NCBI RefSeq assembly: GCF_964355755.1
Contig: NC_092672.1
Location: 15,064,501-15,128,500 of the forward strand
Direction of reading: 5' to 3'
Source of the DNA: Antedon mediterranea
Lineage: Eukaryota; Echinodermata; Crinoidea; Comatulida; Antedonidae
DNA: 64,000 nt
A program made the translations under genes and the position numbers. Below are positions 46,979 to 59,560 of the stretch, in pieces. The notes beneath the pieces are model-generated. The model saw only the letters and a list, made by a program, of their open reading frames with translations. It made no database searches and had not been told where the DNA came from. How positions within the stretch are numbered: position 1 is the first letter of the stretch; each line of letters opens with the position of its first letter.

Positions 46979-49900
46979 ACAATGCTTGTGGCCATCAAGA
47001 TGACTCTTATTTAGATTTCATTGACCCTGTAGTTTTACTATCATAAACCTGTAATAATAATTAATTGTTTCTTTGGACCCTGTGGTCTTTAAATATTAAA
47101 ATTCTTTAATTATGGCATGTTTGGGTGGAGCTCCGGTTCAATCAATTTAATTTATTCATTAATGTGTAACTTTCATGTTCATTTATTTTATTAAAACATT
47201 ATTATTAAAATATTATTTTAATTTATGTTATAAAATAACAAAATGATATAATAGTGGTACATCATCTACTTTCCTTTTAATTGTTTTGTCATAAACAAAG
47301 GTTTTTATGATTAAGTTTGGTTTTTATTTAACGATATCTAAATACTACAATAATCTAATCAATAAAAAAGATTATATATGTTTTATAAATTAGTCTGTTT
47401 CACCATTCTTTTTTTCTTTTTTTTTTTAATTGAACAACTTTTTTTCACATAGGCCTACTTTTCAATATAACAGTTTTTGTTATTTCCAAAATGCATATTG
47501 TTTACATAAATTTATTGATTGATGATGGGAGGATAATGGTTTGATGTATGTATGTTACAGTAGATTATAAAGATTGTATGAAAAATATTAAATAAAAATA
47601 GTAAGAAAAGAAATAGTATTATAAATATTGTATAAATATTGTAATTGTTATGATAATTGCCATACCTATATATTTATTTTATGGTAAACCACATAATTAA
47701 TAATAATGCATATATTAATTATAAATTCAATTTGAAATTATCTTTTTGTGATGCTGTATTCTGAATGAGATAACTGTATATGCTATAAATACAAAAACTA
47801 GAAATATAACCTTAACAATGCTGCCCATTTTCACATACAGTCCAAACGATGTATACAGACATGAATTATGCCTAATTATCATATCGCACAATATATTGTT
47901 CAATTATCACATAACTGTGTGAGAAAAGTCAAATGACCTCCTAGCTTAGCCTCACAAATCGGAAACATTTGCTCTATTTTGTCACTTTTTTCACAAAGCC
48001 TTTGTTCTCCATGTAGCCAGCAATGAAAAGCTTTTGATGAATTTTAACACTGGGTCAGTTTGCTTTAATATTTGAGACCTATATTAGTAAGCATGCATAC
48101 ACACTAAGATTCTGATCAATACTTGATGAATTATTGGTTGATATGTGCACCTGTATTTGTAGTTATTTTAGTCAAAATTTTCAAGAGTACTACACTTTAT
48201 ACATTCTATAAATGCTCTGTTTATTAGGAGCAGTTGCACTACAGATGATGTTATTCTTTCCTCAAAAAAGATGGCACGGTCTGTCAGCTAATATTTTAGG
48301 ATCACATGAGTTGATCTACCATTTTCTTTATTTTTACCATCTCTTTGCCAAGGAATCATGTGATTTTTGCTTTGGTTAAATATGACACATCTAATCAATG
48401 TACTACAGTACTATAAGTCCTAATTGTTTAACTGCAAGATTCTGTTGATAATCTGTAAAATATATGTTGAACGAATGTTATGATTTTAAAATTTATTTTT
48501 GGGAAGTAGAAATAATTTACATATTCTGTTATTTTAATATTTTATACAAAATGTGGATGGATATGTAGCTATAACTGTCAAATTTAAATCTCAATGTGAA
48601 ATATTTAATAATAATAATAATACATTTTTCCAAATGTTTGTTTGTTATAGCTACTCATTATTATTATTATTACTCACTGTTCATCCAAAGTAGATTTATA
48701 AAGCTAAAATTATGAGCAAGGTGTTGAGGACAAAGGTCAATATGGTTCTCTGATGGCTCAACCATATTGATTTTAAATGCATCACTGATACGCTAATTAC
48801 TTTGCTCGCTTCTAAATATTTTAATTTTTTTCATCCTGGTTTCAACCTTGGAGGGCTTTGATATCAGTAATGATAACATTCACTATTTCAAATGTTATAA
48901 GTAAATTTTAGGTTGCATGGGTTGTCATTTTAATGACAAATATCTAAATAATATTTGTTCAGAGAAAATACCATAATGACCATAACAAATATATAATAAA
49001 ATAAATAATAATATTAAAATATTCAAATAAGGTTGTTTTTGTTTATTGGTGTTAACAATAATATATTATATGAATTTTTTTTTTATGTAGAACTATATTT
49101 ATATGGTGTATAAATAAAGTTTGTTAGTGCAAAATATATTGCATTTAACCATTATTGTAAAATAATTTAGGACATAGTTAAATTTATACGATACAAAACT
49201 GTAAATCATTTTAAAAGTATGCATTTTTTTAAAGAAAATAGATTGATGCAAATAAAAATATTATTACTCTTCCTAGAGATATAAGATTTGAATAAGAATT
49301 CAAAAGTCTTTAATATTGTATTAACCAATTTGGAATTACAAATCAAATAGACTAAATTAATAGAATAACATAAATAGAGAAGCCATTTGTTGTGGCTGAA
49401 TTACATTATGCTAATTTATGTTTTTAGAATATGACAATGGTAAGGAAGCAAGTACTGTTCTATGGTAGTATGTAAAGTAAATGAATATAAACCTACTGTA
49501 TGTTCAACCAGGGCAAAATCAGCAAGTTTCAAATTAACAATATACTTATTCTCTTCATATTAAGCTAAAGTTATAGTTTTGAAATATATATTTTGATTAG
49601 AATAAAAATTATGTTAAAAAATGTACAGATGTATAAGTGTCTAGATCGAGGAAAAAATGTAAAGTTAAGTAAAAAATGATTGTATGCTGTTAACAAAGGT
49701 ATGTAGATAACTTATATTGACCAACCTAAGTATTCCATATTATTTGTTTGTTTAATACATTCAAAACTGCTATTTCCCAAAATTATCTGAATTTAATTTA
49801 CATTTACATTGAAATTAGATTAAATAAATAAGATAATACTGAATTATAAACTAAGCTTTCCATCTTCACAATTTTGTTAGGTGTTAGCCTACACTAAATG

Positions 49901-51154
49901 CCTATTTATACTAAGATGATAATGAACCATGATAAATACATTTTCTTACATAAAACTATTAAAAAATTTGAAAGGGGTTCATTCATCCTAGAATTATAGG
50001 ATAACTATTTACTGCCTTTGATGAATATATTTTTATGATTACTTATTTCTATTTTGTGAAAAAATTATCTCAAAAAGTTAAATGTCACTGATCACTCTAA
50101 TTTCACAATTATTTTATTTATTCCTAATAAGCTTTTCACCGTGATCACTCATCTGCAAGGGCGGATCCAAGGGTTGTCCACAGGGTCCAGACCAACCTAA
50201 ATTTTAAAGGTGCTCTTTTTTAGAGGTTCAATATTTTAATCATATGACACATTTGTGTGTACCGGTATGTTAGTATACATAACGGCAAAAACAAATATAT
50301 AAATAGAAATTTCCGGCAGCCGATCAGGAGCAGTGTGAGCCTGAGGCACTAGTAAAATAGATCATTTCAGATACTACAGAGGGCGCATTTTGGGCCTTAT
50401 TAATAATAGCGTTTATTTAACCGTATCAGAAGTACCGTCATCAGGGACTTTCCCCCTGACGTTCGCATTGTTGAAGGCAAAAAAAAAGGTTATCTATGGT
50501 TAGTCGTGTGTGTTTACTGCCGGCGGGAAAAATAGACTACAATCGTTTCGTTGTTTGCTGGCCAACTCAATGGAGTGTCATTTCCGGCCATCTGGGGGGG
50601 GGGGGGGGGGCAGCTGTTAAAAAAGTATTTTTATCAAAACCAGCATAAATGGTTATCCTATCTAGAATGAAAACTTTCTTGTTTTTTGTTTTATGTAAAA
50701 AAAAATGTATTTATCTATCTATAATTGATGTTTATTGTTTCTAGTATAAACTGGCTTTTATATAATGAACCGAAAATGAAACAAATGATCTTTAAAGAAA
50801 GATCAATACAATTATCAACATAGTGTAACTGTTTGTTATTGTACTAATATTTGCTAATCCTCAAAAAGGATTTTCTGTTGTTACTTTATGATGATGAACA
50901 TATAAAGTATTTCAGTATTCAAATCAAAAGAATAATTGTTTATATGTTTTTGAATATGTGGTGACACTCATTCAAGTATCCGGACTTTCACAGTCAAAAG
51001 AAGTAATTTGTTGAAAATCAAGACAGATGCTGCAACATGGCACTGAACCAGACATAGCTTACCATTCAAAAAAATGAATGTGTAAACAAAATGTGTGAAA
51101 CATGTTTGTGAAATAAATCTGTGTTGAGTTGCACTTCTTTTATGTGACTTTTTT
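46979..51154. other. AT-rich intergenic, no gene seen
   Basis: No domain-bearing frames. At 50160-50620 there are dispersed-repeat fragments (GGGCGGATCCAAGGG, TCATTTCCGGCCATCTGGGG) and a G17 run at 50594-50610. A poly-ATT run lies at 48659-48675. Confidence 0.45.
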
Positions 51155-51160
51155 TTTATT
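51155..51160 (-). terminator. candidate polyadenylation signal AATAAA of the Ig gene
   Basis: First AATAAA on the minus strand downstream of the stop, 286 bp after it. No transcript data; position and motif only. Confidence 0.4.
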
Positions 51161-51445
51161 GTAATGTAACAATACAAAAACGGTAGATAAGGCAGTGATA
51201 TATTAGAAGACTAATATATTTTGTTCTTATGAATATCCATATAAAATCATTGATAGTATTCACACTGAATTACAAGACATTTGTTTAGACTATGTTCCTG
51301 AAATTCTCAACACAAAGTATGTGCATTGTTCTTTCATACTTGTAACTATGCTGTACCCTTACCAAAATTCATTGTAATTCATTGATGGATGGTTTTGGTC
51401 ATCAAATTTCTAAATCTACAACTCCAGATATGGTCCAAGTTAATG

Positions 51446-52873
51446 TTATACAGATCTACTTGCTGGTTTTATATATTCTTCCTTTTTTTGCTCAATACTT
51501 TTAGGAATTTCCGTGTAAATTTCCCCCATCTCTAAAGGTAAATCAGCACGAACTTGTATTCCCACAGTCCTTTGCATCCATGGAGGAACACGCTCCATTG
51601 TATGAACTGGTGCAGGAAGGTTATCTCGAGGCTCAGAATACACATCAGGTTGGGCAATTTTGTAACCAGATCCATGCAGATAACGCTTTCTCACACACAT
51701 ATAGAAGTAGCAAAGTAAAGTAGCAGCAAGAAGCGATAAAACAAGTAAACTACATCCTGCAATGGATAAGATCATGGCAGTGGTCATATCACTGTATGTG
51801 TTATCCGACGATGATTTACCTGATTTTGGTTTTTCAGGAATAGGTCGGTTGCTTGGAATGGTTGGAGTTAATGTATTTGGATCACCTATTACTTTAATCT
51901 GTTTGTTTTTAGATCCCCATCCTGCCGTGTTTTGCACACGACAAGTAATAGTTGTACCATCATTTCTACCTGTTAGGCGGGATACTCTTAAGACCATGGC
52001 TTGGCTCTCTGTCCTATATTGATAGGGCATTAATGGCGGCTCAAATTCCCACACATACTGCATAGGTGATGGATATGTTGGACTGTTACAAATAAATACA
52101 TGCTCTTTATTGACTTCTACTACATCTTCACCTATTATTTCAACTTCAGGCTTATATAAGATTCGAAGAGGACCAATCATACAAGTACGCTCTGATCCAA
52201 TTACTACTGTTTTTAAAACACAACAAAAAGTGTTATTATAAACTTGATCCTTAGTGACTGTAAAAGAATGCTTAATGCTAATGGAATCAGAATTATTTGA
52301 TTTATCCCAAGAAATCCTTTTTCCATTATATAACCATTCCAAATCTGGTAGTGGTTTAACATATTCAGATTGACATTCAAGTTCCACAGTGTCACCCTCT
52401 TTAATAGTGTCTACTGGCTGAATACACCTTGGATATTCTTTACCAGGAACTTGTCGAACTTCAATTTTAACAGGTTTAGATTTTATTGTTTTATGATCAT
52501 TGATTTGACATGAATAAGAAAAGCTATTGTCATCACGTATCACTTTCTTAATGCTTAATGTATAAGTGGCAGCTCCTCTATCTTGTTGGTGTTTGATATC
52601 AATTTCAAAACGGTCTTTAAATGCTTCAGATATTGTATTTTGATTAGTTATTTCCTGATTGTTCTGCATCCAGGAGACATTAACGCCAAGTGGCACCCCA
52701 GTCACTACGCAACTTAGTTCGACAGGGAAACCTTCAGTAGCGGTTTTTGAACTTGGTGGTGTTACGATTGAAGATCCTAAGCAGTTACTAATCTTATTTG
52801 TAAGTATAAAAAAAGCAAGCGGATAAATTGCACTGATTAACTGGACAATATACAAACCATTTTTAGCCTTCAT
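51446..52873 (-). CDS. three-Ig-domain type I transmembrane receptor/adhesion protein, intronless
   Basis: 475 residues in a single uninterrupted exon, ATG at 52873-52871 in good context (AAAATGA), stop TAA at 51448-51446. A hydrophobic leader spans residues 7-25. Three immunoglobulin domains follow: about 36-139 (Cys55, Trp68, Y-S-C122), 145-239 (Cys167, Trp180, Cys217/218) and 242-328 (Cys262, Trp275, Cys311). Domain 2 has an extra cysteine pair (150, 231). N-glycosylation sequons are N65, N193 and N213. After a Pro/Ser-rich stalk (331-362) comes a membrane segment at about 366-394, then RKR and a cytoplasmic tail of about 80 residues with tyrosines in YKIA, YSEP, YTEI and YIKP contexts; YTEI fits a Y-x-x-hydrophobic signal but not a full ITIM. 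The build resembles nectin/kirrel/SIRP-type surface proteins, with no specific orthologue recognised. Lack of introns suggests a retrogene or a single-exon family. Confidence 0.9.
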   Translation of the reverse strand: MKAKNGLYIVQLISAIYPLAFFILTNKISNCLGSSIVTPPSSKTATEGFPVELSCVVTGVPLGVNVSWMQNNQEITNQNTISEAFKDRFEIDIKHQQDRGAATYTLSIKKVIRDDNSFSYSCQINDHKTIKSKPVKIEVRQVPGKEYPRCIQPVDTIKEGDTVELECQSEYVKPLPDLEWLYNGKRISWDKSNNSDSISIKHSFTVTKDQVYNNTFCCVLKTVVIGSERTCMIGPLRILYKPEVEIIGEDVVEVNKEHVFICNSPTYPSPMQYVWEFEPPLMPYQYRTESQAMVLRVSRLTGRNDGTTITCRVQNTAGWGSKNKQIKVIGDPNTLTPTIPSNRPIPEKPKSGKSSSDNTYSDMTTAMILSIAGCSLLVLSLLAATLLCYFYMCVRKRYLHGSGYKIAQPDVYSEPRDNLPAPVHTMERVPPWMQRTVGIQVRADLPLEMGEIYTEIPKSIEQKKEEYIKPASRSV

Positions 52874-53392
52874 TTTTAAAGCTGTTGATCTGCTATTGCA
52901 GATTGCATCGGTATTTCAGCTTATTTTCGCAGTTAACCGAATATTGTTTCTGATTGCTGTTCTAAGGGTAAACAGCTCACCCTTTGCTTAGTATCGCAAT
53001 TTGGATTTTCATCAGTGTATTTGACTATACTTTCCTGTTGATCTTGCAAATAACCTTGACTGTACTGCTTCGTTCATGTCATCCATGCATGTCAAGCTAA
53101 AATGTAAAGTTAATGAAATTTACTAGTAGAAGATTGTAATAGCATTCTGGCCATCAGAAAATAAATTTATGTTTCATATGATTATTAATAGGCATATTAC
53201 ACTTATTAAATTTGCATATTTAGACATAATGATTAATTTATTGGTGTACAGTATATATGGATATATATACAAAATAAAAATATTTTCAATTTTTACAAAT
53301 CTTTGTTATGTAAATATTATGGAAATACATTATCAATTTTCCATCATTTTTTAGAATTTTATTTTTATTGGTATTTTATCTCATCAAGACAC
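52874..53392. other. upstream region of the Ig gene
   Basis: Sequence to about 53100 would hold the 5' leader and promoter. No clear TATA box at a convincing place. A short palindrome CTGCTATTGCAG lies at 52889. Confidence 0.3.
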
Positions 53393-53897
53393 TTTCCCCA
53401 CGTTTTTTCAATCTAATTTAAGGTCACAAACTGCATTTTATGTAAAAATAAATAATATATGGCTCAATCATTTTTTTTCGTCTTGTACAAATGTGAAAAA
53501 TAAGTCGATTCTATTGTTATAAATTTATATTTTCATTTTGCTTATGTGATGCATCCACTATCGATCGATCATAAACAGAAAAAAATGGAAGAACTGTAAC
53601 TTTTCAGTGAAAATTCAAAGTTTTCCCTAATTTGTATTATTGGATTTTGCCAAAAAACGAGACAATGCCAGGCTAGACTGTTTGTATGTTACCACTGTTT
53701 ACCAGCTATAGGCCTACAAAATTAAGCATAGCTAGGCTAGGCCTAAGACCATCTATGACAGGACAGCTCAAGGTAGTGCATTGTTTTTCTCTTTTTGTAA
53801 TAATACATTTAAGACAATAAATGACCTTGTTTAATTTTGTTTAAGTAATATGCATTTTTTTACAAAACATCAAAAATTGCAGGGAAAGTGTCTTTAA
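53393..53897. mobile_element. TTAA-target MITE family, copy 2 (497 bp)
   Basis: Element 53397-53893 starts AGACACTTTCCCC and ends GGGAAAGTGTCT. TTAA follows on the right (53894-53897); the left flank is ATCA, presumably mutated. It matches 46349-46974 throughout with a missing GC-rich patch (GCGGCCCGCTATAAAT). It lies about 520 bp upstream of the Ig start. Confidence 0.8.
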
Positions 53898-54784
53898 AAT
53901 TTGTCTTAGTTAAACAAACTAGTAGTACTATCTTGATGCAGCTTGTAAAGACAATATCCCAACTTCTGAACTAATATTGTTTTCTTTAAATATGATATAA
54001 TATATATATTTTATGCTTTATGAATTTTCTAAAAAAATTGGAATTTTATTAGATTAATAAATGTTAATTATATTTAGTAATTTTCTTTGCTGTGTCTTTA
54101 AATATTTGTCTTATCGATTGTACTACAATAATCAGACTTTTGGTCTGCTTTTATGTAAACTCATATATACATGATGATTTTGTGTTTTAGTTTTTAAAAT
54201 GTGTTATCTTTTCTTTTTATTAAATTCTACTTGATATATTTTATGCTGATTAAAATAGTTGAAATTATTTATTGATCAGCCCTAATAGAGGGTTTTCATA
54301 TTATCATTTCATTAAAAAAATAAACGTTTCCATGTAATGTTCAATTTTTTTAATTATAAATTTACCTAATAATATATGCAATCTGCAGCTAAATTAATTT
54401 AATTATTTTGTTGTGCATTTTCAAATAACTGTTTTTTTCTATCAACAAGAAGGTAATATTAATAAAGCGTAGTTTACTCATTTTGCTACAGGAGACATAA
54501 TAATACGCCATATGTTATAAAATTATGTGACCTTGGTAGTTCATGAATATTCATAACCACTGATAGCCTTTTCTTTTTCACTGGTTATAGGTTTCATTTA
54601 TCAGTTTCCACAATTTTTTTCTGATAGTTATTGTATTGTAAATGGAAAAGTAATTTAAATTATTTGTAAAGATTGTACATTAATGCTTGTGATAATTTGT
54701 TCATACTTTGTTGTTTACAGCTTCTTTTCTAATATATATTTATTTTTGCTTTTTTATTTTATTTCCTTTAAGCAGAACATAAAA
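53898..54784. other. AT-rich, no recognisable feature
   Basis: No domains, arrays or terminal repeats seen. Confidence 0.4.
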
Positions 54785-55195
54785 ATGTGAAAAATAAGTT
54801 GATAATAATTGATAATAATAATAATTGATTGATAATTTATGCGGCCCGCTATAAATGCACTGCGCATGGATTGATATTATGGTTTTGCTTCTGTGATGCT
54901 CCCATCTTTCGTTCATGAAGGTAAAACAAAGCGAAAATACCGGGCTTTGACCGCAAAAATGAAGGAAATTAATACAACAACTAGAAAATGCCAGGCCAGG
55001 ACTATAGCTAGCGTACGATGTTTGTACGTTATCGCTTTTTACCAGCTAGGCTTACAAAACTAAGGCTAGCTAGGCTAGGCCTAACACCATCAACGAGAGG
55101 ACATTCGATGTGAGCTAATAGGTAGTGCATTTTTTCTCTTTTTATCATATGCATTATTTTTACACAACATCAACAATTGTAGGGAAATTAAATAG
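54785..55195 (+). mobile_element. TTAA-target MITE family, fragment
   Basis: Shares GTGAAAAATAAGT, GCGGCCCGCTATAAATGC, AGCTAGCGTACGATGTT and GCTAGCTAGGCTAGGCCTAA with 46349-46974. Both termini are decayed; the right end still reads TTGTAGGGAAATTAAAT. Confidence 0.75.
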
Positions 55196-56639
55196 ATATT
55201 GTTATGTTTAGATTTTTAATTTAATAATGTATCCAAAACCTACCTTTCAATCCTCATCTCTATGACTCCTTACATGCTGCTTAATTTAATCATTCATATT
55301 CTCTATGATTTAATTGATCCTCTCTATTCTCTGGTTTCCAGATTCAAAGCAGCAGCAATTATTATTATTATAATAGTATTTAATAATTATAAATTACTAT
55401 TCTAATAAGTTTCAACTTATTTGGTTTTACTTTTATTTCCCTAGAAGGCCTGTGTAGTTAACATTTTTTTTAGGTCGCCCGCCGATACGTATAAATTTAT
55501 TATTAAAATCCATAATATCTTTACATTAATATATTTAATTTCCTCAGCAAATTGATATAAATAAATAAAGAGCTGTATAAAGCATTGAATTTTCCTTCTT
55601 AACACTATAAGTGCACTGGCTTCTAGATGTACGTTTACGCTTGTCTGTGGCTCAAATACATGGTGTCCGAACTCCCCTTGTCAGATCCTGGCTAAGGCCC
55701 TGTCCATGTTTAAAATTTGTTTTTATTTGCCCAGTATCATTGGACATTTTTGTAATACAGCATGTCATATGTTCGCATGTGGTGCCTGTATCATGTAAGG
55801 TTAGGTTATGGTTATGATACTAGGAGATAGATGTGAAACACATACTAATACTGTATTACAAAATATTCCTATAATACTGGAGAAATCTAGTACTGAAAAT
55901 CGGGTGGTTTTTATCTGTAGGTTATTAACTAATGTATTTCTCTGAATCTTCTTTGCATTATTTCTGTTTATCTTTATTTCTTTCTTTGACAGTTCCCAGT
56001 GATCGCCTTTAGCATCATTATAAATGTTTGAAATACACGGAATATTATAAATGTTATCTCTAATAATTATTTTAGAAAAGCATGATAACAGTTTTAAGTG
56101 TAACACCTATAGCTTGAAGCCTGTTTCTGCTTTCGAAAATGACCGGTTAAATAGTATGAATAAATTACCATTTTCTTGGCTGCAGAAACAGGACAAATTT
56201 AAATTAACAAGTTATATGGCATTCTCAAAATAATAATTAAACAAACCCAATAAATCGCATGATGGCACCCCATATAACAATTTATGTTTTAACTGCAGTG
56301 GTTATAATTACATCTTGACATTTTGATTAGACCAACACATTTAAACTGGTTTTTTTTTTATTATTAGGCCTATTTTGGGAGAAAAAACCTCAAATGTGGT
56401 CCATGTAAAAATTTAGATTATTTGTACTGGTTTATGACACATACGATGATCAAACATCACATGACTGACCTTCTCAATTTTAAAATCATTTAAAAAATTA
56501 TTTAGGCTTATATATTTTGTAGTCATTTAACATTTAAATGTTAAACCTGCATTAAATACTATCAATAATAATGATAGTGATAGTGATAGTAACAAGTGTT
56601 TAGCGATATTGTAATTTTAAAGTTAATTTGTTAATTTTT
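55196..56639. other. no convincing gene
   Basis: The open frame at 55801-56106 (minus, 101 codons) has no recognised domain. Otherwise AT-rich with (ATT)n at 55359-55375 and GATAGT repeats at 56572-56590. Confidence 0.4.
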
Positions 56640-56760
56640 AAATGGTGAAGATGAGGATATCTGTGAGAATGAGAAAAAGCAGTCCAAACTGAGATTTGAA
56701 CCTGGAATCTTTTGCTTGGTATGTAAACATTCTATCATTAGACCACTAGTTATTCCATGT
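56640..56760 (-). mobile_element. tRNA-like SINE head or pseudo-tRNA
   Basis: Minus strand: A-box-like CTAGTGGTCTAATGATAGAA (about 56751-56732) and B-box-like CCAGGTTCAAATCTC (56706-56692). The acceptor stem cannot be closed, so not a functional tRNA. No clear tail. Confidence 0.5.
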
Positions 56761-57594
56761 TCAGATTATGTAAATTAAAAAATAAATTTATACATCCAAT
56801 TTGATATTTATATTGAAAATTAAACTATACATACATTAGAAGTTCAATGCAATTTTATCAACTATATTTTGTTTTAAACTATTTTCTTTACCTATTTAAT
56901 TCTTTTTTTTTTAAATTATAATGTTGACATGGTAGGCCCTACTTGATAAATATTGTAATATTTGATATTATGTACATCTTACCTGGATTAGATAGTTCAG
57001 CCTGTATCTGCTGCTAGTAGCTTGTCAACATTTGCAGCAACCTCATTATGCATGCTGATCAGTCAGCTATAACAAAGGATTATATACATCGCCTAATTCC
57101 AGATTTTCCACTTTTTTACACGCAAGCCAGGATATTAAGAGGTATCTCCTTGTTGTTTGCAGTATAATCTTCCCTCTTTTACAATACTCTTGTTTTAAAA
57201 TTTCTCATATTCTTGTTCTTTTCTCTCAAACCATCAATACTCTTCGTTTTTTTATAATCTTAATCAGCAATGGTAGGTCTGCCAGTAGGTGGCGCCATTT
57301 AGAAATATTCTTCACACAGAAGAATTGTTATGATTTTTCTTTCATAGTTATCAATATTTATTATTACTAATATTGTTACTGTTATTATTATTATTATTAT
57401 TATTATTAAAACACAACATTAATATGGTAACATCTTTTAAAACAACATAATCATGAACCAGTACATATTGGTCGTCTATGTAGACGTCTAAAGACATCCC
57501 TACATTTATTCTGTCTAAGTTAAAGTAACAAATTCTGCCTTTTATTTAAAAATAAATACTGTGGGCCTGTTGTGATCATTCTTTTCATCATTAA
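56761..57594. other. no recognisable feature except microsatellite
   Basis: A (ATT)n tract lies at about 57380-57408. No genes seen. Confidence 0.4.
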
Positions 57595-57840
57595 ATAAAT
57601 AAAAGTGTGAAAAATAAGTCAATTCTAATCATTTAATTGGGCTGGTTTTTTTTCATAAGAAAACAATGCAAGAACCGTAACTTCTCAGAGAAAATACCTG
57701 GTCTTCCCAAACTTTTTATTAACAAGGCAAGGCCTAGCTACTGTAGCGTATGGTATTTGTACGTTACCGCTGTTTACCAGCTAGGCCTACAAAACTAAAC
57801 CTAGCACAGGATAGGTCTAAGCATGTCCTCATTTTAAAAT
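57595..57840 (+). mobile_element. TTAA-target MITE family, fragment
   Basis: Shares AAGTGTGAAAAATAAGTC, TTTGTACGTTACCGCTGTTT and ACCAGCTAGGCCTACAAAAC with 46349-46974. Termini not preserved. Confidence 0.7.
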
Positions 57841-58039
57841 ACCATTTCAATTGTAGTTTTAAAAATTATTCAGTTAAAACATAATTAAAAATGTAATTAG
57901 TAATGTAATTACATGGGATTGAAACAATCGATTAGTTTGATACGTTAAAACTTTTGTACAGCTGACAATTAACTTTCATAACTTTATTTCTGAAAATTTA
58001 CAATGTAAAACTTTAATGTAAATAATAAGAATTAAATCC

Positions 58040-58310
58040 TATATATATAAAGTGCTTACATTGTGAAACCTCTAAGCACTGTACATATTATTACCCGTAT
58101 GTATGGAAACATACTCCCACAATACAGCTAATAATCAGCACAAAGTTGTGTCTTGATCATACCAGGTACCCATGTGTACACCTTGGTGGAACCTTGGTGG
58201 AAAGAGGCAAACATAAATAAATTGTCTTGCCTAGATACAAGTAATGCGATGAGCGTTGTATTTGAATCCCACGTTCTCACGATCAGTAGTAGTAGTAGTA
58301 GTATACAAAG
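58040..58310 (-). mobile_element. probable tRNA-derived SINE
   Basis: Minus strand: B-box-like GTGGGATTCAAAT (58273-58261), a body with GGGTACCTGGTATGATCAAG, and an end GTACAGTGCTTAGAGGTTTC followed by ACAATGTAAGCACTTTATAT. The terminal GCTTAGAG...AAGCACTTTATATA pattern is like SINE tails in marine invertebrates. An (AGT)n run at 58285-58302 lies at its head. Confidence 0.45.
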
Positions 58311-58445
58311 TAATTTATATACTATTTGTGTATTGTATTGTAAATGTTTAGAACTTACTGTATAAATTAAATGAATATCTATCATTGTATTGTTTTTGAA
58401 TATATTTCATTGTTTGTTTTGTTTTATTAATAAATTCAAGCCATA

Positions 58446-58690
58446 TTAAAGACACTTTCCCTGCAATTTTTGATGATTTGTGAAAATAATGCAATAAACC
58501 AGGTCATTTCTTGTCTTAAATGTAGCTTTTATGGTTAATTATGATAAAAGAGAAAAATAATGTAGCTTGCGTCAAATGTCCTCTTGTGGATGGTCGAGGC
58601 CTAGCCTACTAGGCTTTATAGTTTTTATAGGCCTGCTGATAAACAGCGATAACGTACACAAATTGTACACTAGCTCTGCTTAAAATTAAA
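58446..58690 (-). mobile_element. TTAA-target MITE family, inverted fragment
   Basis: TTAA at 58446-58449 then AGACACTTTCCCTGCAATTT at 58450, the inverse of the right end of the other copies. It continues to AACAGCGATAACGTACAC near 58660. The far end is lost. Confidence 0.75.
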
Positions 58691-59209
58691 ATTAGGTCTG
58701 TTTAAAACATTTAATACAACATGTATAATAACTTTGATGATCTAAATTGTTAATATTCTAAAAATTATCTTGCCTCAGCCCCAACATTGGTCAAGACCGG
58801 CAGCTAGAGGTGCTCAAGTTGAAAAAATATATACATTTTTTGTATGATCGAAATAAAATGTAAGAAAATACAGAGGAGTATAAAGTAGAGGGGAGAATTG
58901 AGAACCTTCTTGTCTAGAGGGCCGAGTATATTTTCTTGCGCAGTAGTGTTTGTCTAAATTTGCCTTTTTTGCACCCTAAAGTAAATCAAATTATATTTCT
59001 AAAATTTAGGTAGTTTCTTTGACAGCCGAAAATGAATGAACCAAAATGAAAAATGATTTTTCCTTTAACAAACGGAACCAATCCAAGTAATCGGGATGCC
59101 GAGTCCTCATTCTAACATGAAGGGTATTCATTTCTGTTTATTTCTTGAAACAATTAAATTTTTTTTTTGGAACAGTAGGCACACCTATACCATTTTTAAA
59201 GTAGTGTAA

Positions 59210-59560
59210 TATTTGGGCACCTAGATCTCCATATTCCTAAAATCATTTCATAACATTGCACACTCCCAAAAAACGTTCTATGAGAGTGCCATTTCCGGCC
59301 ATCTATATGTCCATATTTCTAAAATTTTTCTTAACTCAGCGCCAACTATGGTGGGTCTGAGGTGGATGTAGGCTTCACTTTTATCCAGACCAAAAGGTTT
59401 TTAAAGAGTGTGACTTCCGAGCACCGGGCACCATATTCCTACTGTTACCTGGAGAGGTAAAAATAACATTGCACATTTCCAAAAAAACTGTTTTGTGAAA
59501 GTGCAATTTTGCTCATCTCAATCCCAACCATGGTGGGGAGACTAGTTTGGTTGGTGGCAA
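59210..59560. repeat. diverged ~200-bp tandem repeat
   Basis: The block CCATATTCCTA..., TAACATTGCACA(C/T)T(C/T)CCAAAAAAC..., GTGCCATTT or GTGCAATTT, then CCAAC(T/C)ATGGTGGG occurs at about 59230-59360 and 59430-59545. Related text is at 58770-58800. Confidence 0.55.

Noticed and set aside
51762-52022. plus-strand open frame of 86 codons
   Set aside because: Antisense shadow of the Ig receptor coding sequence.
56640-56760. functional tRNA gene
   Set aside because: A and B boxes are present but no acceptor stem can be closed; treated as SINE or pseudo-tRNA.
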